DNA of 33,536 nt from CAZJUO01 sp964549245. GTDB lineage: Bacteria; Patescibacteriota; Patescibacteriia; UBA10025; JAHIVO01. The stretch lies in the NCBI GenBank assembly GCA_964549245.1, contig CAZJUO010000004.1:1-33536 (forward strand), read 5' to 3'. A program made the translations under genes and the position numbers. The notes beneath the pieces are model-generated. The model was given only the letters and a program-made list of their open reading frames with translations, was not told the origin of the DNA and did no database searches. Below, piece by piece: positions 6,391 to 14,227 of this stretch (the stretch's first letter is position 1; each line of letters begins with the position of its first letter).

Positions 6391-6644
6391 CATAGTAGGC
6401 AGTAGTCGTACATTATTAGCGAGCTCGGGATGGTGCAAGCCGAGTTGATACTTCACTGCCGAACACACCTTTTAAGCAGCCCTGACAAAATCAGGGACGG
6501 CCGTCACGGGCCGTGATACTTCAATAAAGTGCCTGGATGTTGGTCCGGGAAAAAAGGATGGGACCGCGGGATTTTTATTAACTCTCGTTCCTTAATGGCT
6601 ATTTTTAATTTTAAAAATGGCTGCTGGGGAATGGGAGTTTTTTA
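6391..6644 (+). promoter_or_regulatory. T-box leader (tRNA-sensing attenuator)
   Basis: T-boxes read the charging state of one tRNA and open transcription when it is uncharged. Seen: basal stem GGC(AGT)/(ACT)GCC near 6398-6440 with an AGTA element, the distal stem I motif AGCGAGCTCGGGATGGTG followed by CAAGCCGAG (6418-6444), a CCCTGA/TCAGGG hairpin (6480-6495), the T-box AGGATGGGACCGCGGGA (6555-6571), and a terminator formed by AACTCTCGTTCC (6580-6591) with GGAATGGGAGTT (6628-6639) and a T-run. AAGGA near the T-box and TCCTT at 6588-6592 can form the competing antiterminator. The specifier lies in GATACTTCACTGCC (6427-6440): TTC followed by A (Phe) fits the usual layout best, CAC (His) or ACT (Thr) are alternatives. 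The variable base after TGG is G, predicting a tRNA with C73 or U73. Which tRNA is sensed is unresolved. Confidence 0.88.
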
Positions 6645-6744
6645 TTTGCCAAGAATTCCCAGGTATGATAAGCTTTTATGTTCTTTTTTTGAACTTTGAA
6701 AGAAATAATAACATTATAGAATGGAAGTAAAGGAGGAATCATTC

Positions 6745-8298
6745 ATGTCACGGAAGTTACGCTATTCTAAGTGTGTACCAGGAGGAAATACAACGATTAT
6801 CATTTATGATCGTTTTCCGCGTAAACATCAGCCTGCCATAGCTCGTGGTGTCATGAAGCTATTTCCTGGTTGCGAACAGGTTGGTTTTATCGAGCCGCCG
6901 CAGAATCCCCGGGCTATCTGCCGGTTACAAATGATGGGCAATGAATTTTGCGGCAACGCTACGCGAAGTTTAGCCTGGCTAATCATGGATTTTTTAAGTA
7001 AAAACGGTAATGCAAAACCACTGGCGACATATAAGGAAAAAGCTTTTAATCTGCAAGCACTGGAATCTTCACAAACGAGCGGACAATCGGTAAACATCCC
7101 GCTGGAAGTGTCAGGCTATGATGGCTTATTGACGGCTATCGGACGGTATCAGAACATGATGAATACGGCCATAGAAGATATTTCAGTGCCCATGCCCATA
7201 CGGCAAAATTCCGATAGCATAGCGAAACACCGAATTAAAGCCGCTGATACAGAGATAGTGGTGCCAGTAGTCAATCTTGACGGTATCAGTCATGTGATTG
7301 TATTTGATACCGATTTCAAACCGCCCGAGCAGGCTCGTGAGAGAGAAAAAATAGCCATGAGCATGCTACGCCAGCTTGAGCTGACATCACTGGAAGCGGC
7401 GGGAGTACTTTTTTGTTCAGCAGATGGTGATGCTATTACTATGGAGCCGTTTGTCTATGTCCGGGATACTGATACTTTTGTGCCCGAGACTGCCTGTGGT
7501 TCTGGAACGATTGCGATTGTCCAGTCACTGGCCCTGCAGCGAAAGCAATCAGTCAAGCTGAATGTTGTCCAGCCGAGTGGCCAGACTATTACCGGACAGG
7601 TTGTGTATGAGACTGGAGTTACTACACAGGCATATGTTGAAGGGCCGGTGCAGATTCTTGAGGAGGGGGAGTTATCCTTACCTGACGAGCTGAATCCGCT
7701 GAAGCAAGTTACGGTGCGGCTAGTCCGTTCTGTGCAGGAGTTTAACTTGTATCGCCAACAGTTAGCTTTGGTGTATCAAACGATTTTTGCTGATTCTCCA
7801 TATTTTGAAAAATTTACGCTGGAGGAAGCTGCTACTGCTTTGCAGGAGACCGTTGAAGCTGAAGACGGTTTGCTGTTCGTGGCTTTTGACGGAGATGACG
7901 CGGTGGGTTTTGGCGGCGGCTTACCGGTGATTAATTTCCCGGATATTTGTGAAAGCATCCAGGAATACGCTGATCCGGAAGTAACGTTTTATATGGCTGA
8001 GCTCGGCGTCGACTACGGGTATCGCGGTGAAGGATTAAGCCATCGGCTGGTGGATGAACGCTTGAAAGCTATCGATCAGAAATACCATTGGATACTGGTA
8101 CGTACTTCGGTGGAAAATAATCCCACGCAGTATTTATACCGGAACCGCCGGGGATTTAAGGAAATTTCCGGCGTCCGTATGGAGGTCGTTAACCGCAAGT
8201 ATTATCCGGGAGCCACTGAACCGGTTTTTGAACCTGATGAACGCTTGTTCCTGATACTTGACCGTGCTACAGCGGCACAAAATGTCGTTATTTCCTAA
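6745..8298 (+). CDS. DapF-like amino-acid racemase fused to a GNAT acyltransferase
   Basis: 517 aa, first gene behind the T-box. Start ATG 6745 has AGGAGG eight bases upstream. Residues 1-310 are a two-cysteine racemase/epimerase of the diaminopimelate epimerase fold: VPGGNTTIII near the N-terminus, MGNEFCGNATRS (catalytic Cys 69) and PETACGSGTIAIV (catalytic Cys 251). The first half resembles the branch that includes histidine racemase (CntK type) more than classic DapF, though this is only by eye. Residues about 322-510 are a GNAT domain with MAELGVDYGYRGEGLS, the acyl-CoA loop motif RGEGLS (427-432). Family knowledge: DapF-like enzymes invert free amino acids by a two-base mechanism; GNATs acylate amines. 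The fusion suggests that one amino acid is racemised and one enantiomer acylated, which is inference. A terminator follows at once. Confidence 0.85.
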   Translation: MSRKLRYSKCVPGGNTTIIIYDRFPRKHQPAIARGVMKLFPGCEQVGFIEPPQNPRAICRLQMMGNEFCGNATRSLAWLIMDFLSKNGNAKPLATYKEKAFNLQALESSQTSGQSVNIPLEVSGYDGLLTAIGRYQNMMNTAIEDISVPMPIRQNSDSIAKHRIKAADTEIVVPVVNLDGISHVIVFDTDFKPPEQAREREKIAMSMLRQLELTSLEAAGVLFCSADGDAITMEPFVYVRDTDTFVPETACGSGTIAIVQSLALQRKQSVKLNVVQPSGQTITGQVVYETGVTTQAYVEGPVQILEEGELSLPDELNPLKQVTVRLVRSVQEFNLYRQQLALVYQTIFADSPYFEKFTLEEAATALQETVEAEDGLLFVAFDGDDAVGFGGGLPVINFPDICESIQEYADPEVTFYMAELGVDYGYRGEGLSHRLVDERLKAIDQKYHWILVRTSVENNPTQYLYRNRRGFKEISGVRMEVVNRKYYPGATEPVFEPDERLFLILDRATAAQNVVIS

Positions 8299-8316
8299 GG
8301 AGGAAAACATAGTAAA

Positions 8317-8355
8317 ACCCCGGCTGCCATAAAAAATCAGTCGGGGTGATTTTTT
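8317..8355 (+). terminator. Terminator between the racemase fusion and the deacylase gene
   Basis: ACCCCGGCTG pairs over ten positions (one G-U) with CAGTCGGGGT, followed by GATTTTTTT. It implies that the T-box controls mainly the first gene and that the next genes depend on the promoter at 8366-8374 or on readthrough. Confidence 0.85.
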
Positions 8356-8365
8356 TACTTTATTT

Positions 8366-8374
8366 TGATATAGT
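8366..8374 (+). promoter_or_regulatory. Extended -10 promoter giving a leaderless transcript
   Basis: TGaTATAGT ends six bases before the ATG at 8381, so transcription would start on the A of the start codon. There is no ribosome binding site. The same layout recurs at 29877-29885. Confidence 0.55.
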
Positions 8375-8380
8375 ATAGCT

Positions 8381-9499
8381 ATGGAAAAGCAATTATTACG
8401 ACAACTAATTTCAATAGATTCCCAACTAAAAAAAACTAACAAGCAGATAGTTGGCTTGCTTCGGGGTGTTCTAAGAAAGGCGGGTTTTACGGTAGCGGTT
8501 AGCGCGTATACCAGCGGTTCGGTACAGCGTTATAATATAAAAGCGATCATGAAGCGTACCAGCAAACAGCGTCCGTTAGTTTTTTCAGGGCACACGGATA
8601 CGGTCAATCAAGCTGCTGGCTGGTCCGGCAGTCCCTTGGTGCCACGCAGTAAAAAAGGCAGGATGTATGGACTGGGCGCTTCGGATATGAAAGGCAGTAT
8701 CGCGGCATTTATCACGGCTATTAACCGATCAAAAAAAATAACCCGGCCAATAATGATATTATTAGACGGAGACGAAGAGGGGGAAGGGAAGGGAGGCCGC
8801 TTGCTAACCAAGAAAAAAGTATATTCCCAAGCTACTGTGATCGTCGGTGAACCAACTGATGGTCAGATCAGGTTGGGGCAAAAGGCTTGCTATGATATAA
8901 AAATTACCGTGTCTGGCCGCAGTCGCCACGCCAGTTTGAGTTCGTATTCGATGAATACCAGGGACAACGCTATTGTTAAAATGAACCGGGTAATTACTGC
9001 ATTGCGCGATTATGAAAAAAAGATTGGCCAGCAAAAAGATAAGGTCTATGGAAGATCAACAGTTTCATACGGCATTATTAGTGGCGGGACTTCAATAAAT
9101 TCATCGGCTGATAGCGCCTCGCTCGTTATTGACCGCCGATTGTTGCCATCGGAAAACATTAAAAAAGACTATGCGCAGCTGGTTAAAGTTATCAAAGCTG
9201 TGGAGCCAGCAGCGCGTTTGTCTATTTTATTCTGGGGGGGGGCGTATCACGTTGGAGCCAAGACGCCATGGGTACAGAAGATACAAAAGAAATTGAGGCG
9301 TGTTGCAGGAAAACCAGTTAGTTTGCAATATCGAGATGGCTGGACTGAAGCCTCACTTTTTCAAAACTGGGGCAGGGTTGTTATCATGGGGCCGGGCACG
9401 CACCGCGCTATACACAAACCAAACGAATCAATTTCATTGCTGGAGCTAAAACGCACCACCAGGCTTTATCAAGCGTTTATTGAAGATGAAACATTATGA
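8381..9499 (+). CDS. M20-family zinc deacylase/peptidase (ArgE/DapE/ACY1 type)
   Basis: 372 aa, cytosolic, expected to hydrolyse an N-acyl amino acid or dipeptide with two zinc ions. Metal ligands and neighbours are visible: GHTDTV (His 71, Asp 73), LGASDMKG (bridging Asp 102), DGDEEGEGKG (Glu 132/133), VGEPTD (157-160) and the C-terminal GPGTHRAIHKPNES (His 345). The dimerisation-domain signature VSGRSRHASL (178-185) is also present. The stop overlaps the next start (ATGA), so it is translationally coupled to the enolase-superfamily gene. It is preceded by a terminator and a promoter at the ATG. DapE, ArgE and N-succinyl-amino-acid desuccinylases all belong here; sequence alone does not fix the substrate. 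Confidence 0.9.
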   Translation: MEKQLLRQLISIDSQLKKTNKQIVGLLRGVLRKAGFTVAVSAYTSGSVQRYNIKAIMKRTSKQRPLVFSGHTDTVNQAAGWSGSPLVPRSKKGRMYGLGASDMKGSIAAFITAINRSKKITRPIMILLDGDEEGEGKGGRLLTKKKVYSQATVIVGEPTDGQIRLGQKACYDIKITVSGRSRHASLSSYSMNTRDNAIVKMNRVITALRDYEKKIGQQKDKVYGRSTVSYGIISGGTSINSSADSASLVIDRRLLPSENIKKDYAQLVKVIKAVEPAARLSILFWGGAYHVGAKTPWVQKIQKKLRRVAGKPVSLQYRDGWTEASLFQNWGRVVIMGPGTHRAIHKPNESISLLELKRTTRLYQAFIEDETL

Positions 9500-10575
9500 A
9501 AATTGTTTCCATAGAGGTGGTTCCGTTAGATTATGCGCTACGCGAGCCTTTTGAGTTTGCTGGCGTACGTTTGACTGCTTTGGAGTATGCGCTGGTGAAA
9601 ATAGAAACCGACGAAGGCATCGTTGGCTTTGGCGAATGTCCTGTGTATTGGGAGCCTCGTAATGAAACACAAGAATCAACCCTGAAGGCTATAGCGGAAG
9701 CGAAAGACATATTAATTGGCTATGCGGCTGATGATGTGCAGGGCAGATGCCGTGTTTTTCAAGAAAAGATACCGAATGCTTTTGCTGCCCAGTGCGGTCT
9801 TGACATGGCCTGCTATGATATTGTCGGTAAAGCGAAAAAAGTACCGGTCGCACAACTGTTTGGCAAACCGACGGCGGTGCCGGTAGAGGCGGTTATCCCT
9901 TTGAATCAGATTGATAAAACAGATGCTATTGTAAAGAGAGCGTTGGATAAGGGAATACGCATATTTAAAGTTAAAGTTAATCAGCAGATAAGCCGCCAGA
10001 AAGAAAATTTATCGTGTATACGGAATTTAATCGGCCCGTCGGCTGTTTTGTTCATTGACGCCAACCAGTGTTGGCCGAACGTTGAGCAAGCCGCGGCCAG
10101 CTTACAACAAGTAGCTGATATCAAGATTGATTGGGTAGAGCAGCCATTAACGGTAGCCGCAACCGCTGGCGATTACATTGCTTTAAAAAAGGCGATGCCT
10201 ATTCCGATCATGTTGGATGAAGCAATTTATACGGCAGATGATCTGGCGGAGTATTCTACCACGGCCATCGAGATGGTTAATATTAAGCTAGCCAAGAGCG
10301 GGGGCTTAAGCGGGGCGCATGAGTTATATAAACGAGCTACTGACTATGGAAAAAAGTGCATGCTCGGATCGATGATTGAAGGCGCTCTGGGTACGTATGC
10401 TGGATTACAGTTTGCCTCTACACATCCTATGGCCACTACCGCCCTGGCCGCGTATGAATTGATTGATGATCCTTTAGCATTCGGGCCGCCAGTAAAGAAT
10501 GGTATAATGGAGCTAGGACAGGAATCTGGGTTGGGCTATCCCGACGAAAAAATATTTTTTTCACGATTTGTTTAA
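9496..10575 (+). CDS. Enolase-superfamily enzyme, muconate-lactonizing subgroup (epimerase/N-acylamino-acid racemase-like)
   Basis: 359 aa, overlapping the M20 gene by 4 nt. The N-terminal capping domain has GIVGFGECPVYWEP (41-54). The barrel carries the subgroup catalytic set: KVK (158-160), Asp 188 in FIDANQ, Glu 215 in WVEQPL, Asp 241 in MLDEAI and a Lys in NIKLAKSGG (264/267). GSMIEGALGT (291-300) follows. Known members abstract the alpha proton of a carboxylate: L-Ala-D/L-Glu and other dipeptide epimerases, N-succinylamino-acid racemase, o-succinylbenzoate synthase, muconate cycloisomerase. Next to an M20 hydrolase and a GNAT domain, an N-acylamino-acid racemase or a dipeptide epimerase is the best guess. 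The C-terminal ELIDDPL is near the place where dipeptide epimerases carry DxD, but does not match it well. Confidence 0.88.
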   Translation: MKIVSIEVVPLDYALREPFEFAGVRLTALEYALVKIETDEGIVGFGECPVYWEPRNETQESTLKAIAEAKDILIGYAADDVQGRCRVFQEKIPNAFAAQCGLDMACYDIVGKAKKVPVAQLFGKPTAVPVEAVIPLNQIDKTDAIVKRALDKGIRIFKVKVNQQISRQKENLSCIRNLIGPSAVLFIDANQCWPNVEQAAASLQQVADIKIDWVEQPLTVAATAGDYIALKKAMPIPIMLDEAIYTADDLAEYSTTAIEMVNIKLAKSGGLSGAHELYKRATDYGKKCMLGSMIEGALGTYAGLQFASTHPMATTALAAYELIDDPLAFGPPVKNGIMELGQESGLGYPDEKIFFSRFV

Positions 10576-10579
10576 TACA

Positions 10580-12223
10580 ATGAACGTCAAAGAGCAAATA
10601 AACAAAAAAATAGTTACTACGGTTACCGCCATATGGCCGGAGCTCAAAGACCGTACTCTTGAAGTGGGCATAGAATATCCAACAGATAATCGCCATGGTG
10701 ATTATTCAACTACCATAGCTATGCAGCTGGCGGCGGTAGTGCATAGTTCACCCATGGAGATAGCACAAAAGATTAAGGATAATTTTAGTCCGATGGCAGC
10801 ATGCCAGCGTATCGAGGTGGCACCGCCAGGGTATCTTAATTTTTACCTTGACCAAAAATGGCTATTACGGCAGGCCGCCATTATGGTTAAAGAAAAAAGA
10901 AACTTTGGTCGGGAGAAAAAGCGAAAAAAAGAACGCATTCAAGTGGAATTTATATCTGCCAACCCCACCGGGCCTTTGCATTTGGGAAATGGCCGAGGGG
11001 CCTTTGCCGGCGATACTTTGGCTACTGTTTTGGATTTGGCCGGCTATCAGGTACAGCGGGAATACTACGTTAATGATACGGGAAAACAGGTAGGGGTATT
11101 AGCGGAATCAGTCTTGCGCCGGTATTGGCAGCACAAGGGTATACATATTGAATATCCGGATTACTGCTATCAGGGCGATTACGTAGACGAATTAGCCAAA
11201 ACCTTGTTTTTGCCTAATTATAAATTGCATAATAGCCAAAAGCTTGAGGTAGTTAAAGACAAAATAAAGGGGCGCATTCTGCAAAAAATGTTGAGCTTTA
11301 TCAGAAAGTTCGTCACGGACACTTTGGGTATCAAATATAATAAATGGTTTTCTGAAAAAAGCTTGTACACGTCCGGGCAGGTTGATTTTATCTTACAGCA
11401 GCTCAAGGAGCGGGGCTTGCTTTATAAATCGGAGGGGGCAATCTGGCTGAAGACCAGCCAGTTTGGCGATGAAAAGGATCGGGTGCTGATAAAAGCCAAT
11501 GAAGAGCCAGTATATTTTTTGTCCGATATTGCTTATCACTGGAACAAGTTTGCCAAGCGCAAGTTTGATCGAGTCATTGATATCTGGGGTGCTGACCATC
11601 ACGGCTATATCAAGCGCATGCAAGCGGCTATGCAGATGTTTGGATTTACAGGCCGGCTGGAGATCATCATTACCCAGCTCGTTCGTTTAATCCGCCAAGG
11701 AAAAGAAGTAAAAATGTCCAAACGCTCCGGTACTTTTGTGACCCTTCAGGAATTAGTTGACGAAGTGGGGGTTGACGCGACGCGGTTTTTCTTTTTGATG
11801 CATGACTATACTACCCATATGGATTTTGATATGGATTTAGCCAAGAAAAAATCGCAGGACAATCCTGTCTATTACGTGCAGTACGCGCACGCCCGCATCT
11901 GCAGTATCTTGCGCAAAGCGAAAACATTATCAATAACCAAATCAGATAAACGGGCGCTTGTAGAGCCGAGCGAGATAGCTTTGATGAAAAAACTGATTCA
12001 GTGGCCTGAACTTATCGCAGAAGTAGCAGATTCCTATCAAGTTCATCGGCTGACCATATACGCACGTGAAGTGGCAACTGCTTTTCACGATTTTTATACC
12101 CAATGCCGGGTGATAAACGGCCAGCTGGTTAATGAGCGCCGTTTAGCCATAGCCAAAGCAGCGCAAGTGGTCTTGCAGAACGCCTTAAAGACTATGGGTG
12201 TTGAAGCGCCCCCGCGCATGTAG
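10580..12223 (+). CDS. argS: Arginyl-tRNA synthetase
   Basis: Class I synthetase charging tRNA-Arg; cytosolic. 547 aa. The N-terminal add-on domain is present (NRHGDYSTTIAMQLA, 37-51), then the HIGH-type motif SANPTGPLHLGNGRG (126-140), YYVNDTGKQ, IDIWGADHHGYIKR, KMSKRSG (378-384) with TLQELVDEVGVDATRF, and the helical anticodon domain ending GVEAPPRM, as is typical. A KMSKS-type lysine is retained, while many ArgRSs lack it. I choose ATG 10580; a TTG at 10568 would overlap the preceding gene. Five bases separate it from the enolase-superfamily stop, so it is in the same operon. Confidence 0.96.
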   Translation: MNVKEQINKKIVTTVTAIWPELKDRTLEVGIEYPTDNRHGDYSTTIAMQLAAVVHSSPMEIAQKIKDNFSPMAACQRIEVAPPGYLNFYLDQKWLLRQAAIMVKEKRNFGREKKRKKERIQVEFISANPTGPLHLGNGRGAFAGDTLATVLDLAGYQVQREYYVNDTGKQVGVLAESVLRRYWQHKGIHIEYPDYCYQGDYVDELAKTLFLPNYKLHNSQKLEVVKDKIKGRILQKMLSFIRKFVTDTLGIKYNKWFSEKSLYTSGQVDFILQQLKERGLLYKSEGAIWLKTSQFGDEKDRVLIKANEEPVYFLSDIAYHWNKFAKRKFDRVIDIWGADHHGYIKRMQAAMQMFGFTGRLEIIITQLVRLIRQGKEVKMSKRSGTFVTLQELVDEVGVDATRFFFLMHDYTTHMDFDMDLAKKKSQDNPVYYVQYAHARICSILRKAKTLSITKSDKRALVEPSEIALMKKLIQWPELIAEVADSYQVHRLTIYAREVATAFHDFYTQCRVINGQLVNERRLAIAKAAQVVLQNALKTMGVEAPPRM

Positions 12224-12251
12224 GGGAGGGTATAGAAAATGCTCCAGAGTG

Positions 12252-12260
12252 TGTTATAAT
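12252..12260 (+). promoter_or_regulatory. Extended -10 promoter of the glycosyltransferase gene
   Basis: TGtTATAAT with no good -35; start expected near 12267, about 53 nt before the start codon. Confidence 0.5.
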
Positions 12261-12319
12261 AGAATAGCTTTTGAAAATAAGCATTATTATCGATAATGAT
12301 TCGCAAATTATCATACCGT

Positions 12320-13456
12320 ATGAAAATTGGCATTGATTGCAGAACAATACTCAATCCCAAGTCTGGAGAACGGGCTGGTGTTGGACATTATACCTACTAT
12401 TTGGTCCAGCACATCTTAAAGCATGATAAAAAGAACCAGTACGTTTTATTTTTCGACTGGCGGTTTCGTGATATGAAAGAATTCGAGCGGAAAAACGTCA
12501 AGGTGAAAAATTTCCCTTTTTCCCAGTACAATAGGTTTTTGCCGTTTGCTTATTCCCACATGCTAATTTCCGCTTATCTAGTAAAAGCGGGTTTGGATTT
12601 GTTCCATTCCCCAGTTTCTTCATTGCCCCTGACCTATCCCAAAAAATCGATTATCACGGTGCACGATTTAGCAATTTATAAAAATCCGGGCTGGTTTCCC
12701 TCACAGATTTTCAGCACCAAATTGCTGGTACCCCAAAGCTTGCGCAAAGCTGAAAAGATCATCGCCGTTTCAAAAAGCACCAAGCGGGATCTACAGAAAA
12801 TGTTTAATATTTCCAGTAAAAAGATAGCGGTAGTCTACGAAGGCGCTACCACAAAAAAGATAGCCATCAAGAGTAAAAAGATAGACCAGATAAAACGCTT
12901 CAAACTGTGGCCGAATTTTATTTTTTTCGTGGGCACGCTTGAGCCGCGAAAAAACATTATTGCTCTGCTGCATGCGTATGCAAAAGTATTGGAGACTGAC
13001 CGTGATTTAAAAAAATATCAGCTGGTAGTAGCCGGCGCGAAGGGGTACAAGAGTGACCGGATCTTCAAGGAGATAAAGTATTTGAAGTTAAGCAAGCAGG
13101 TAAAATATATCGGCTATGTTTCCCACAACCAGAAAATGGAACTGTTGAAAAAAGCCACTTGTTTCGTGTTTCCCTCACGGTACGAGGGTTTTGGCTTGCC
13201 GGTTTTAGAAGCCATGAAATTGGGTACGCCGGTTATTACCAGTAACGTTTCTTCCATACCGGAAATTACCGGAAAAGCAGCTTTATTAGTCAATCCTGAA
13301 AAGGAAATAGAGTTGGTGGATGCTATGGTTTCATTATTAGGCAATAAGAAGCTGCAAAACAAGTTACAAAAAGAGGGTAAAGAGCAGGCCAAACAATTTT
13401 CTTGGGATAAATGCGCTCAAGAAACGGTGAAAGTTTATGAATCACTCGCGGAATAA
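12320..13456 (+). CDS. Glycosyltransferase family 4
   Basis: 378 aa retaining GT-B glycosyltransferase that transfers a sugar from a nucleotide donor, probably to an envelope glycan. MKIGIDCRTI is the typical first strand; GVGHYTYYLV forms the glycine-rich acceptor loop. The C-terminal half has FFVGTLEPRKN (donor domain start) and the donor-binding FPSRYEGFGLPVLEAMKLG with the two Glu of the E-x7-E motif, then TPVITSNVSSIPEI. Start chosen at 12320 because MKIGI begins the fold; ATG 12296 would add eight atypical residues. No Shine-Dalgarno sequence. The last 20 nt overlap the next gene. Confidence 0.9.
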   Translation: MKIGIDCRTILNPKSGERAGVGHYTYYLVQHILKHDKKNQYVLFFDWRFRDMKEFERKNVKVKNFPFSQYNRFLPFAYSHMLISAYLVKAGLDLFHSPVSSLPLTYPKKSIITVHDLAIYKNPGWFPSQIFSTKLLVPQSLRKAEKIIAVSKSTKRDLQKMFNISSKKIAVVYEGATTKKIAIKSKKIDQIKRFKLWPNFIFFVGTLEPRKNIIALLHAYAKVLETDRDLKKYQLVVAGAKGYKSDRIFKEIKYLKLSKQVKYIGYVSHNQKMELLKKATCFVFPSRYEGFGLPVLEAMKLGTPVITSNVSSIPEITGKAALLVNPEKEIELVDAMVSLLGNKKLQNKLQKEGKEQAKQFSWDKCAQETVKVYESLAE

Positions 13457-13739
13457 TAAGGGGTATATAAATACCGATCAGGGTTTGGTGCTATCAGTTA
13501 AAATTATCACCAATGCGCCGAACAATCAGATTATTGGTTGTAGCGGCGATTTTATAAAGATAAAAATTAAGGCCCCTGCGCAAAAAGAGCAAGCCAATAA
13601 AGAGCTGGTTAAGTTCTTGTCGGCGAGTTTGAAAGTTCCTCAAAGTAATATTAATATTATAAAAGGTAAGCACAGCTCAATAAAAAAGCTTTTTATCAAG
13701 AGTAATGATAGTAAGGTTATACTACGCGCTATAGGTTAA
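13437..13739 (+). CDS. YggU/DUF167 family protein
   Basis: 100 aa small alpha/beta protein. The family pattern is visible: LSVKIITNAPNNQIIG, KIKIKAPAQKEQANKELVKF, LKVPQSNINIIKGKHSSIK. The conserved family core reads roughly V-x-P-x-A-...-A-P-P-x-x-G-x-A-N; here the last part is AQKEQAN. Function is unknown in general. The ATG lies inside the end of the glycosyltransferase gene; a downstream TTG/GTG near 13485 would remove the first 16 or so residues, which do not match the family, so the start is uncertain. Confidence 0.8.
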   Translation: MNHSRNNKGYINTDQGLVLSVKIITNAPNNQIIGCSGDFIKIKIKAPAQKEQANKELVKFLSASLKVPQSNINIIKGKHSSIKKLFIKSNDSKVILRAIG

Positions 13740-13744
13740 TAACA

Positions 13745-13773
13745 TTGACCAAACGAGTTAGCTGTAGTACAGT
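13745..13773 (+). promoter_or_regulatory. Promoter of the orphan gene at 13816
   Basis: TTGACC, a 17-bp spacer, TACAGT. It lies just after the DUF167 stop codon. Confidence 0.55.
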
Positions 13774-13815
13774 GGAGTAATTGTTCATTTTAGATATAGG
13801 TAGAGGAGGATACTG

Positions 13816-14079
13816 ATGCCGCCATATAAAATTGTTAACAAACCCGCATGCAAACCAATTATCGGTGATACACTGGAAATCCAATTAGGCATATTGAATC
13901 CAAAAACTATCTACGTTGAGGTAGTCTACGTAGAAGGCAGCGCTAAAAAGGGAAAAATTAAAGTTTGGTCGCGTATTGTCGGCGGCTCGAGCACTTTGCT
14001 GCTGATATGGAAGAGCGGCACCGGGTGGTTTTGCTGGTTGGATAAAAAGTATGACCATCTACACATCAAAAAGATGTAA
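13816..14079 (+). CDS. Orphan small beta-rich protein
   Basis: 87 aa, not recognised. It has GAGGAGG six to ten bases before the ATG, its own promoter and its own terminator, so it is very likely expressed. The sequence alternates hydrophobic and polar residues (TLEIQLGIL, IYVEVVYVEG, STLLLIWKSG), suggesting a small beta-barrel or sandwich; it has two Cys, no signal peptide and no membrane segment. It is basic near the C-terminus. In gene layout and size it resembles the other orphan at 21803-22132, but real homology between them is not evident. Confidence 0.75.
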   Translation: MPPYKIVNKPACKPIIGDTLEIQLGILNPKTIYVEVVYVEGSAKKGKIKVWSRIVGGSSTLLLIWKSGTGWFCWLDKKYDHLHIKKM

Positions 14080-14091
14080 TTACCATGGCCT

Positions 14092-14132
14092 TATCCACTC
14101 CTGGTCGATCGAACTGGGTGTGGATTTTTTTA
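14092..14132 (+). terminator. Terminator after the orphan gene
   Basis: ATCCAC pairs with GTGGAT, with further imperfect pairing inside, followed by seven T. Confidence 0.75.
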
Positions 14133-14142
14133 TTTGCACGAA

Positions 14143-14171
14143 TTGAAATTATAATAATAGGCTGGTATACT
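14143..14171 (+). promoter_or_regulatory. Promoter of the EamA permease gene
   Basis: TTGAAA, a 17-bp spacer and TATACT with an extended TG element (14163-14164). Confidence 0.65.
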
Positions 14172-14227
14172 GGTTAAATAAAGTAATTTAGTAATAGAGT
14201 ATTTAAGTTATTATTAATTATTATACT

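Noticed and set aside
6745..9499. Plain lysine/DAP pathway (dapF and dapE)
   Set aside because: No dapA, dapB, dapD or lysA nearby, and the GNAT fusion plus the enolase-superfamily enzyme do not belong to that route; kept only as an alternative.
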